Shown piece by piece: positions 52,438 to 60,016 of a stretch of DNA of 64,000 nucleotides. The notes below the pieces were generated by a model. It had not been told where the DNA came from, ran no database searches, and saw nothing but the letters and a program-made list of their open reading frames with translations. Made by a program: the position numbers and the translations under genes. Where the stretch lies: assembly GCA_002352225.1 (NCBI GenBank), contig DEIA01000031.1, forward strand, positions 1 through 64,000, given 5' to 3'. Positions within the stretch are counted from its first letter, which is position 1. Each line of letters opens with the position of its first letter. The stretch comes from Flammeovirgaceae bacterium UBA2786 (GTDB lineage: Bacteria; Bacteroidota; Bacteroidia; Cytophagales; Cyclobacteriaceae).

Positions 52438-52752
52438 ATGAGGATGGATAAAGAGTTGTCGAGAAGATCGGGCAACAGAATAGAGCAGAAGATGCGGGAG
52501 CAGGACTACGAAAAGTTATCGGTATTTATTTTATCGGTATTGGAACGGGCAGGCAGCGAAGGCATGACGCTGCACGACCTGGTTCAGGAAGCCCAACAAA
52601 GATTTAATGCAGATTTTAAAGGAAATGTTTCGTGGTATTTGCGGGAAGTAAAGCATGACCTTGAACTTCGTAAACTTATTTTGAAAACTATTTCTCCCAA
52701 ACGCGAACAAATAATTCGCCTCAACTCAGAGAAAAAATGGTGGTTTAATTGA
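52438..52752 (+). CDS. Hypothetical winged-helix-like small protein
   Basis: The start is uncertain: GTG 52414, ATG 52438 and ATG 52492 (MREQDYEKLSVFILSVLERA) all fit. I use 52438. The core has a winged-helix pattern: a first helix KLSVFILSVLERAGSEGMTL, a recognition-like helix VSWYLREVKHDLELRKLI and a final strand RLNSEKKWWF. It could bind nucleic acid or act in a DUF6958-like way, but I recognise no named family with confidence. It has no close neighbour in its direction. Confidence 0.5.
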   Translation: MRMDKELSRRSGNRIEQKMREQDYEKLSVFILSVLERAGSEGMTLHDLVQEAQQRFNADFKGNVSWYLREVKHDLELRKLILKTISPKREQIIRLNSEKKWWFN

Positions 52753-53137
52753 GTTTCCTCAATACCAAATAAAAAAATGTAAAGCTTAAATTGCACCTTC
52801 AAGCCTGCCTGCAGTTGTAGCTATACATGAACACATTCACATATTGTCTTAAAAAGACAAACTAAAAACTCAGCTGACGCTGAGCTGCTATTGCGTTGTA
52901 AAAGTTGGTTCTCCATTTTTCAATAAAACCCGGGCAAAGTAAAGAAACTGCTTTATCAAATTCAGGGTTTTTACGGGTATTTCTATCTCTATACCCAATC
53001 CCCGTGGTACATGCTACAAAATTGTCACTTTAATAATTTTTTAATTAGGATTCCTTACTATATTTGACCCGTCATTACTAACTCAAGAGAATAATCAGGC
53101 TTTTTCTGGTTTGGCTATTCTTTAAACCACAATCAAT
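52753..53137. other. Gene-free 385-bp region with two short hairpins
   Basis: I see no coding capacity. It contains a palindrome TTGTCTT-AAA-AAGACAA near 52843-52860 and a hairpin CTCAGC-TGAC-GCTGAG near 52871-52886. Neither has a T tract, so they are not ordinary terminators. A small RNA or regulator site is possible. A -7 box (TATATTTG, 53059-53066) for the next operon lies at the right end. Confidence 0.5.
53059..53066 (+). promoter_or_regulatory. -7 box of the DUF2024/thioredoxin-like/MarR operon
   Basis: TATATTTG matches TAnnTTTG. It is ~70 bases before the ATG at 53138. A clear -33 element is not visible in the AT-rich stretch upstream. Confidence 0.5.
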
Positions 53138-53398
53138 ATGAAAGTAGCTGTTTGGGATACCTATGTAAAAAAGAAAGACGGAACCATCATGAACTTCGAC
53201 ATTCTGGTACCGGAAGAAGAAACAAACACCGAAGTAATTTACGGGTATGGAAAAGAATATTTAAAAACAAAGTCATTACCGGATTACCCGTTAACATCAA
53301 ACCATTGTACTCTTTGTCATTTTGAAACGCCTACTGATGCTGTGAAAGAAAGCATTCATCAAAAGGGATACTTTATTGTAGAGATTAAAAACTGCTGA
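53138..53398 (+). CDS. DUF2024 family protein
   Basis: The 86-aa cytoplasmic protein matches DUF2024: VAVWDTYVKKKDGTIMNFDI, TEVIYGYGKEYLKTKSL and a CTLCHFE motif (CxxCH) that could bind metal. It is first in a three-gene operon. Its TGA overlaps the next ATG (TGATG), so it is coupled to the thioredoxin-like gene. The Cys pair and the neighbours suggest a redox or metal role, which is inference. Confidence 0.85.
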   Translation: MKVAVWDTYVKKKDGTIMNFDILVPEEETNTEVIYGYGKEYLKTKSLPDYPLTSNHCTLCHFETPTDAVKESIHQKGYFIVEIKNC

Positions 53399-54018
53399 TG
53401 AGGTTAAACCTAAAATATCAACAAATAGTGCAGGGGAACTTCAGTCTGAAACGTACCAATCTGATGATGGCATTTCAGGTAAACTGCCCGGGTTGTTTTA
53501 TGCATGGCTTTCCGTTACTTACCGAACTGCAAAATCATTTCGGAAGTAGCTTAAACTGTTTTGCCCTTTCCACCGCCTTCGAAGATTTTGAACTGAACAC
53601 GGCAGAAAACACAAAAAAGTTGCTAACTACTGGCGAGCCGGTGGGTGAAACTCTGAAAGCCTACCAAACCGGATTGCCCTACACGATCTCTTTACCTGTG
53701 CTGATGGATAACCTGATTGCTAAGAAAGAATTAATTTCGCACGCATTCATTGAGAGTGTTTGCCGAAATGTTGCAGAAAAAACTATTTCAGCAGAAGAGC
53801 TAAGAAACCTGCAAGAATCCCTGCACAACTATTATCGCCAGATGCCCACCTGTGGGTATACCTTTGCTGCCAATTTAATGCGGGGAACACCTTCGTTTTT
53901 TCTGTTTACTGATACCCTGGAAATTCTTGCGCAGTGGTTCGGTCATGCCGATAGTACATTGGTTAAAGAAAAATTGGATATGCTTATACGAAAGAACAAT
54001 GGGCAAGTCGCCATTTGA
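53398..54018 (+). CDS. Thioredoxin-like protein with CPGC motif
   Basis: The 206-aa protein has AFQVNCPGCFMHGFPLLTEL, a thioredoxin-type CxxC at ~35-38 preceded by a beta strand. The continuation LNCFALSTAFEDFELNTAEN is typical of TlpA/AhpC-like folds. There is no signal peptide, so it probably acts in the cytoplasm. CPGC is uncommon for thioredoxins (CGPC) and may change the redox potential. A second Cys-containing stretch (QMPTCGYTFAANLMRGTPSF) has the cis-Pro-like 'TPSF' motif of the fold. It overlaps the MarR gene by 20 bases. Confidence 0.8.
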   Translation: MRLNLKYQQIVQGNFSLKRTNLMMAFQVNCPGCFMHGFPLLTELQNHFGSSLNCFALSTAFEDFELNTAENTKKLLTTGEPVGETLKAYQTGLPYTISLPVLMDNLIAKKELISHAFIESVCRNVAEKTISAEELRNLQESLHNYYRQMPTCGYTFAANLMRGTPSFFLFTDTLEILAQWFGHADSTLVKEKLDMLIRKNNGQVAI

Positions 54019-54610
54019 TATAAAGTACCAGAATGAAGATGTGGATGGCCGCATAGTGGCTGCTATGGAGCGAATAGCACAGGCGTTTAGGGTACTTTTG
54101 TGGAATGAAAGCAAAGCGTTATCGCTGAGTCCTATTCAAATTCAAATTCTGATATTTCTTAACTTCCATGCCGAAGTAAAAAGAAAGGTTAGTTATCTGG
54201 CCAATGAATTCAATATGACCAAAGCTACCATCAGCGATTCCATTAAAGTGCTGGAACAAAAGAAATTCATCCGTAAAGAATTTGAACCCCACGATACACG
54301 CAGCTTTGTCATTCACCTTACAGCAAGGGGTTTAGAAATAGCAAAACGCACAGCTGCCTTTACCGGACAAATACAAGAACCTATACACAAACTTCATGCA
54401 AACGATAAAGAAAATTTACTGATCAGCCTGATGGGCATTATTCAGCACCTGAACAAAACAGGGGTGATAACCATACAGCGCATGTGCAAAACCTGCACCC
54501 ATTTTTCTTCTGGCAATAAAGGTCCGCATTTTTGTAATCTGCTGAATCAGAAACTATTTGATGCTGACTTGCGTATAGATTGCCCCGAGCATGAGATTCT
54601 GATAAAGTGA
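53999..54610 (+). CDS. MarR-family regulator with C-terminal Cys cluster
   Basis: The start is taken at ATG 53999 (MGKSPFDIKYQNEDVDGRIV), 20 bases inside the previous gene. The 203-aa protein has a MarR winged helix (~35-130): SPIQIQILIFLNFHAEVKRK, the recognition helix FNMTKATISDSIKVLEQKKF and the wing PHDTRSFVIHLTARG. A C-terminal extension has Cys residues in MCKTCTHF, HFCNLL and IDCPEH, which look like a metal- or redox-sensing cluster. It probably autoregulates the operon with the thioredoxin-like and DUF2024 genes in response to redox or metal. Confidence 0.85.
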   Translation: MGKSPFDIKYQNEDVDGRIVAAMERIAQAFRVLLWNESKALSLSPIQIQILIFLNFHAEVKRKVSYLANEFNMTKATISDSIKVLEQKKFIRKEFEPHDTRSFVIHLTARGLEIAKRTAAFTGQIQEPIHKLHANDKENLLISLMGIIQHLNKTGVITIQRMCKTCTHFSSGNKGPHFCNLLNQKLFDADLRIDCPEHEILIK

Positions 54611-54666
54611 TTGCAGGTATGGAATCCCCATAAAAAAAAGTCCTGACAGTTATTGCCAAGACTTTG

Positions 54667-54748
54667 TACCTAAGGCCGGAATCGAACCGGCACGCCCGAA
54701 GGCACACGATTTTGAGTCGTGCGCGTCTACCAGTTCCGCCACTCAGGC
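54667..54748 (-). tRNA. tRNA-Leu (anticodon CAA)
   Basis: Read on the reverse strand the 82-base sequence folds as a type II tRNA. It begins GCCTGAGTGGCGGAACTGG and has an anticodon stem CACGA/TCGTG with loop CTCAAAA (anticodon CAA). A short variable arm and a T arm GCCGG/CCGGC with TTCGATT follow. No CCA is encoded. It lies between the MarR operon and the monooxygenase gene. Confidence 0.95.
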
Positions 54749-54825
54749 ATTAAAACACTGTTTAGTACTGGTAATATTGTGTAAACAGGGCTGCAAAGAT
54801 GTGCAAAACTTGGTTTTTGCCAAAA

Positions 54826-55119
54826 TCACAGTTCAATAAATTTCTCTAACGAAAAAGCCTGCGTTCGTTCCGAAAAAAGTGTCTTCACCCGGCCCCATAC
54901 TTTGCCAAACAATTCAGATTTTCGGTAATTCTCAAGGCTTTGTGCATCAGTCCAATGGCTTAGCGTGGTGTAGCAATTTGTATCTCCAGCGTCACGCAGC
55001 AGCTGCAGGTGTGTACAGCCTGCAAAATTGCGGATAGCCACCTTATTAGCTTCAAAAATCTCCAGAAATTCCTCTACTCCTGCCTCGGTAAAGTGCATGC
55101 GTACAATGCGGATAATCAT
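54826..55119 (-). CDS. Antibiotic biosynthesis monooxygenase-type (ABM) protein
   Basis: The 97-aa protein is a ferredoxin-like ABM fold: IRIVRMHFTEAGVEEFLEIF, FAGCTHLQLLRDAGDTNCYT and LSHWTDAQSLENYRKSELFG. Such proteins oxidise quinols without cofactors or act on small aldehydes. Many are housekeeping proteins of unknown substrate. It is transcribed leftward, with the SAM hydroxide adenosyltransferase gene upstream after ~100 bases. Confidence 0.86.
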   Translation of the reverse strand: MIIRIVRMHFTEAGVEEFLEIFEANKVAIRNFAGCTHLQLLRDAGDTNCYTTLSHWTDAQSLENYRKSELFGKVWGRVKTLFSERTQAFSLEKFIEL

Positions 55120-55219
55120 ATCAGAGTAGTTAGTACATAGTCGTTAGTCTTAAGTAAAAAGTCTTGAGTAGTTAAACAGTCATTACTAACTACTAATGAC
55201 TTAATACTAAGCACTACTT

Positions 55220-55984
55220 TTACTCATCAAAAGTAACATTTATAGGGCTATCGTATTGCAACCCCAGTAATTCGCTGGCATTACCCTTATAAATTCCTAT
55301 CTCCAAAAACCCCAGGCTATTGAAAATTAAAAAGCAATCACCCTGTTCGGTTTGAAAATAATTGGTATGCACCTTTCTGAATTTTTCTCCACCAAATGTA
55401 ATGGTATAGTTTCTGCCCTTGGTTAAAATGTCGAAATCCGTTTTGGCTATATTGGTAATCAGGTTGCCAAAATTATCTACCCGTATTACATGGCCTGCAA
55501 TAATTTTACGGGTTGCTTTTACCTGTCGGTTAATCATTTTACGAAAAGAATCTACTGGCTTGCCAATTGTCTCAAGTGCAGCTCCGGTTGCCAAACGGGC
55601 CGCTGCAGGTGCAAGAATATCCTTTTCTGCAAAAGTGGTGTCACCGGGTTCTAATTGCACTACCTGTTGGTGAGGTTGGTCGCTTATTAAGCCAAAAAAT
55701 CCGTTATCGATCCCAACAAAAAAATGATCCTCCAGTTGAAGGGCCACATACTGATCATCGCGGTTACCGGCCGAATCTACCCCAACCAGGTGAATAGTAC
55801 CTTTGGGGAAATCGCGAAACACCGACTTTAGTACATAAGCACCATGCGCTATATCGCATGGCTCAATACTATGACTGATATCGATAATAGTTGCAGCCGG
55901 ATTGATACTGATAATTCTGGCTTTGATAGCCCCTGCATAATGGTCGGTGTCACCGCTATCGGTTAGAAGAGTAATTATCGCCAT
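55220..55984 (-). CDS. SAM hydroxide adenosyltransferase (DUF62) family protein
   Basis: The 254-aa protein hydrolyses S-adenosylmethionine to adenosine and methionine in characterised members. The Asp-rich start IITLLTDSGDTDHYAGAIKA and the SHSIEPCDIAHGAYVLKSVF block fit. Later IDNGFFGLISDQPHQQVVQL and VDNFGNLITNIAKTDFDILT hold the conserved D-N-F-G-N-L. It is divergent from the PhoH gene. The start ATG at 55984 gives the normal length. Confidence 0.9.
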   Translation of the reverse strand: MAIITLLTDSGDTDHYAGAIKARIISINPAATIIDISHSIEPCDIAHGAYVLKSVFRDFPKGTIHLVGVDSAGNRDDQYVALQLEDHFFVGIDNGFFGLISDQPHQQVVQLEPGDTTFAEKDILAPAAARLATGAALETIGKPVDSFRKMINRQVKATRKIIAGHVIRVDNFGNLITNIAKTDFDILTKGRNYTITFGGEKFRKVHTNYFQTEQGDCFLIFNSLGFLEIGIYKGNASELLGLQYDSPINVTFDE

Positions 55985-56065
55985 TGCAGGTAAGCGTTTT
56001 GGCTTGGGTCTATTTTTTTTACTTTTACAAGATCAAAATTAATTGATTTCAACCATTTTACTTCA

Positions 56066-57019
56066 TTGATAGAAAAAACCATAACGCTTGAAGATGTTTC
56101 GCTCACCGATTTTCTGGGTGTAGAAAACAAAAATATTACTGAATTATCAGCGGCTTTTCCCAAAACAAAAATCATTTCGCGCGGAAATGAAATTCTGGTA
56201 CGGGGCGAAGCTCCAGACCTGATTCAGGTTACGGATATTCTCAATTCGCTTATCGATCACTTTCACCAGTTTGGTCGCATAACCGAAGAGAATGTACGCG
56301 GTTACATTGCACAAGAGCGGCAAGAGTTTATACCGGAAGATTCACCGGATGGTATAATACTCTATGGCACAAAGGGCTCCCCCATTAAAGCTAAAACCAT
56401 AAACCAGCAACGGCTGGTAAAAGCTGTTAAAGATCACGACCTGGTATTTGCGCTGGGCCCTGCCGGCACAGGAAAAACATTTGTTTCCGTTGCCATGGCT
56501 GTAAAAGCGTTAAAGAACAAACAGGTAAAGAAAATTATCATAACGCGGCCCGCTGTGGAAGCTGGAGAAAATCTGGGCTTCCTTCCGGGAGATTTGAAAG
56601 AAAAAATAGATCCATACCTGCGCCCCATTTACGATGCACTAAACGACATGGTGCCGTTCGAAAAATTAAAGTATTATATGGAGCGTGAGATTATTGAAAT
56701 TGCACCCCTTGCCTATATGCGCGGCCGAACACTCAATAATGCCTTTATCCTGTTGGATGAGGCACAGAATACCACACCCATGCAAATGAAAATGTTTCTT
56801 ACCCGCATGGGGCCCGATTCTAAAATGATCGTAACAGGCGATACCTCGCAGATAGATTTACCACCCAACCAGCGCTCTGGCTTAAAAGAAGCCGTGCGCA
56901 TTCTTAATGCCGTTAAGGGTATTGGTTTTATTGAACTTAATGAGCGCGATGTGGTTCGCCATAAGTTAGTGCGCGATATTATTGAAGCCTATGGTAAAGT
57001 AACCGAACTGCCCAGATAG
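56066..57019 (+). CDS. PhoH-family ATPase (PhoH/PhoL type)
   Basis: The start is a TTG at 56066 (MIEKTITLEDVSLTDFLGVE), matching the usual family start. The 317-aa protein has an N-terminal KH-like RNA-binding region (~1-100), then Walker A ALGPAGTGKTFVSVAMAVKA and Walker B NAFILLDEAQNTTPMQMKMF. The sensor TGDTSQIDLPPNQRSG follows. PhoH/PhoL proteins act in RNA processing and ribosome quality control. It is divergent from the DUF62 gene with an 81-bp gap. Confidence 0.94.
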   Translation: MIEKTITLEDVSLTDFLGVENKNITELSAAFPKTKIISRGNEILVRGEAPDLIQVTDILNSLIDHFHQFGRITEENVRGYIAQERQEFIPEDSPDGIILYGTKGSPIKAKTINQQRLVKAVKDHDLVFALGPAGTGKTFVSVAMAVKALKNKQVKKIIITRPAVEAGENLGFLPGDLKEKIDPYLRPIYDALNDMVPFEKLKYYMEREIIEIAPLAYMRGRTLNNAFILLDEAQNTTPMQMKMFLTRMGPDSKMIVTGDTSQIDLPPNQRSGLKEAVRILNAVKGIGFIELNERDVVRHKLVRDIIEAYGKVTELPR

Positions 57020-57083
57020 GAAAACACAGATTAATTATTTTTTAGGTGCAGGATTCATCGGGGTTTTTTCAGATATTCCGAAC

Positions 57084-59651
57084 ATGAACTGGTATCAAAA
57101 AAGTATAACTGAAACACTCGCACTTCTTACCTCTTCTACACAAGGCCTTTCCAATTCCGATGCGCAACAGCGGCTAACACAATTCGGAAAAAATGAAATT
57201 CAGGCAAAGGATAAAAAAACCGCCTGGGGTATTCTGTTCGCTCAGTTCAAAGAGCTAATGATTCTGATCTTACTAGCCGCGGCTGCCCTTTCGTATTTTA
57301 TTGGTGATAGCAAAGACGCTATAATCATTCTGGTGATTGTGGTACTTAATGCAGCCATTGGTTTTTTTCAGGAGTACAAGGCAGAGAAAGCGTTAGATGA
57401 ACTTAAAAAACTGGCAGCTTCTAATGCCCGCATAATCCGTCAGGGTGAAATCAAAATCATACCCGCCCACGAACTGGTTCCGGGCGATATTGTGCACCTG
57501 GAAGCGGGCGATAGTGTTCCGGCTGACTTGCGGCTGATCGAGGTACATTCCATCAAAATAGAAGAGGCTTCTCTTACGGGAGAATCGTACCCGGTATTAA
57601 AAACAATAGAAAGTCTTACCTCCGAAACGGTTCCCATCGGAGACCAGACAAACATGGCGTTCAAATCCACCACGGTAAGCTATGGCCGTGCCACGGGAGT
57701 GGTAGTAAGCACCGGCATGCAAACCGAGATTGGCAAGATTGCTTCGCTGCTGGAAGTAGCCGATTCTGAAACCCCGCTGCAAAAGCGCATGGCCGGGTTT
57801 AGCAAAAAACTGTCGATAGTAATTTTGTTTGTCAGTTTAATAATTTATGGAGCTGGTTTAATGCGCGGTGAAGACCAGATGCAAATGCTAATGACGGCCA
57901 TCTCGGTTGCGGTTGCCGCAATACCCGAAGCGCTACCAGCTGTAATTACCGTTGCGCTTGCCTTAGGCGCCCGCAGAATGGTTCGTAAGCAAGCCCTTAT
58001 CCGCAAACTGCCCGCTGTAGAAACATTAGGCTCTGTAAATTATATCTGCACCGACAAAACAGGTACGTTAACCGAAAACAAAATGACGGTACGCGAAACC
58101 TGGATTGCCGATAACACCCTTCAACTTGATAAATTTTCGGCAAAAGAAATACTCTGGCTGTCTATGAGCCTGAATCATGACACTACACAAAATGATAAAG
58201 TATTGCTGGGCGATCCTACAGAAGTAGCAGCGGTAGTTTATGCCCATACCCAACAACCTGAATTAAAAGACGCATCTACCCAATACAACAGAGTAGAAGA
58301 AATTCCTTTTGACAGCGATCGTAAAATGATGACCACCGTACACCAATTTGGTGCACAGTTGCTGGTTATAACCAAAGGCGCTGTTGAATCTATTCTGCCA
58401 CAATGCAATCAGGCCGATTTTAATACCATTCTTTTAAAAGCCGATGCTATTGCTGAAAATGGAATGCGCACACTGGCTTATGGGTATAAACTTATCAATA
58501 CCAATCAGCTCAGTAACACCGCTTCTCTTGAGAAAGATTTAACCTTCATTGGTTTAATTGGTATGATTGATCCGCCCCGGGCAGAAGTTCTTGAAGCGGT
58601 AAAGGAATGTAAACGAGCAGGTATTACACCGGTTATGATTACAGGCGATCATCCTAAAACAGCGGTTGCTATTGCCCGCGAACTCGGTATTTTATCGGAA
58701 GGTGAAGAGGTTGTTACAGGAACAGAATTAAGCCAAATGAGCCCCGAAGAACTTGCTCAAAAAGTTAACCGTACTCGTGTATACGCGCGTGTAAGTGCCG
58801 AACAAAAACTAACTATTGTAAAATCTCTGCAGGCTCAGGGTAATTTTGTAGCCATGACGGGCGATGGTGTAAATGATGCCCCCTCATTAAAAATGGCAAA
58901 CATTGGCATAGCTATGGGCATAACCGGAACCGATGTTTCCAAACAGGCATCCGATATGATTCTGCTCGATGACAACTTTACTACAATTGTAAAAGCCGTA
59001 CGGGAAGGCCGCAGAATTTTTGATAACATCCGGAAGTTTATCAAATACATTATGACAGGCAATGCGGGAGAAATATGGACTATTTTTCTTGCTCCATTAG
59101 TTGGCTTGCCCATGCCGTTGTTGCCCATTCACATCCTTTGGATTAATCTGGTTTCAGACGGACTACCCAGCATAGCCCTGGCTTACGAACCTGCCGAATC
59201 GGACATTATGAAACGCCCTCCTCAAAAACCAAACATCAACATTTTTTCAGAAGGTGTAGGTATACATATTTTATGGGTTGGGTTTTCGATTGGACTTATC
59301 TGCGTTATCATACAATATTTTTCTATTCATTATAGAATTACGAATTGGCAAACATTGGTTTTTACCACGTTATCGCTTTGTCAATTAGCGCATGTAATTG
59401 CAGTTCGCAGTGCTCATAATTTTATTTACAAACACGGTTTATTCCGAAACCCTGTATTAACCGCTACTGTGCTGTTAACCGTAGGCCTTCAATTGGCGCT
59501 GATTTATGTTCCCTGGTTGCAAGGCATTTTTAAAACTGCCCCTTTAAGTATGCTGGAGCTTTTAGCTTGTGTGGGGGCAGCCGCGTTGGTTTTTCATTTA
59601 GTGGAACTTGAAAAGTGGTTTCGTTTTCGTTCAAAGGCTTTTGCATTGTAA
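57084..59651 (+). CDS. P-type cation-transporting ATPase (SERCA-like Ca2+ type)
   Basis: The 855-aa pump has the P2A layout: N-terminal ITETLALLTSSTQGLSNSDA, the TGES loop in EEASLTGESYPVLKTIESLT and the phosphorylation motif CTDKTGTLTENKMTV. ATP-binding and hinge motifs are in ITGDHPKTAVAIARELGIL and MTGDGVNDAPSLKMANIGIA. M4 has AAIPEALPAVITVALALGAR and M6 has LWINLVSDGLPSIALAYEPA; these residues fit Ca2+ rather than K+/Na+ pumps. It is a single gene followed by the DUF1330 gene. Confidence 0.9.
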   Translation: MNWYQKSITETLALLTSSTQGLSNSDAQQRLTQFGKNEIQAKDKKTAWGILFAQFKELMILILLAAAALSYFIGDSKDAIIILVIVVLNAAIGFFQEYKAEKALDELKKLAASNARIIRQGEIKIIPAHELVPGDIVHLEAGDSVPADLRLIEVHSIKIEEASLTGESYPVLKTIESLTSETVPIGDQTNMAFKSTTVSYGRATGVVVSTGMQTEIGKIASLLEVADSETPLQKRMAGFSKKLSIVILFVSLIIYGAGLMRGEDQMQMLMTAISVAVAAIPEALPAVITVALALGARRMVRKQALIRKLPAVETLGSVNYICTDKTGTLTENKMTVRETWIADNTLQLDKFSAKEILWLSMSLNHDTTQNDKVLLGDPTEVAAVVYAHTQQPELKDASTQYNRVEEIPFDSDRKMMTTVHQFGAQLLVITKGAVESILPQCNQADFNTILLKADAIAENGMRTLAYGYKLINTNQLSNTASLEKDLTFIGLIGMIDPPRAEVLEAVKECKRAGITPVMITGDHPKTAVAIARELGILSEGEEVVTGTELSQMSPEELAQKVNRTRVYARVSAEQKLTIVKSLQAQGNFVAMTGDGVNDAPSLKMANIGIAMGITGTDVSKQASDMILLDDNFTTIVKAVREGRRIFDNIRKFIKYIMTGNAGEIWTIFLAPLVGLPMPLLPIHILWINLVSDGLPSIALAYEPAESDIMKRPPQKPNINIFSEGVGIHILWVGFSIGLICVIIQYFSIHYRITNWQTLVFTTLSLCQLAHVIAVRSAHNFIYKHGLFRNPVLTATVLLTVGLQLALIYVPWLQGIFKTAPLSMLELLACVGAAALVFHLVELEKWFRFRSKAFAL

Positions 59652-59686
59652 ATCATGGTTAAATTTCTTAAATCAAACCTATTCTT

Positions 59687-59974
59687 ATGGCAGCCTATCT
59701 TATAGTAGACGTATCTATTCATAACCCTGTTGGATATGAAGATTATAAAAAACTTACACCCGGTTCATTAAAAAACTATCAGGGTAAGTTTATTGTACGC
59801 GGTGGAAAAACGGAATGCCTTGAGGGCTATTGGAATCCGGAGCGAATAGTGGTCCTGGAATTTCCAACCTCAGAATTGGCCAAAGCCTGGTGGGCATCGG
59901 AAGAATATGCCCCGGCCAAAACGCTACGTCAGCGCAATGCGCACACTAAAATGATACTGGTAGAGGGATTCTAA
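59687..59974 (+). CDS. DUF1330 family protein
   Basis: The 95-aa protein is a typical ferredoxin-like DUF1330: YLIVDVSIHNPVGYEDYKKL, GKFIVRGGKTECLEGYWNPE and RIVVLEFPTSELAKAWWASE. No activity is known to me. It starts 35 bases after the P-type ATPase gene and lies on the same strand as comEC. Confidence 0.88.
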   Translation: MAAYLIVDVSIHNPVGYEDYKKLTPGSLKNYQGKFIVRGGKTECLEGYWNPERIVVLEFPTSELAKAWWASEEYAPAKTLRQRNAHTKMILVEGF

Positions 59975-60016
59975 CTCCGATTCGCTTTCGGGCCTGCATT
60001 TTATTATTTTCACTTC

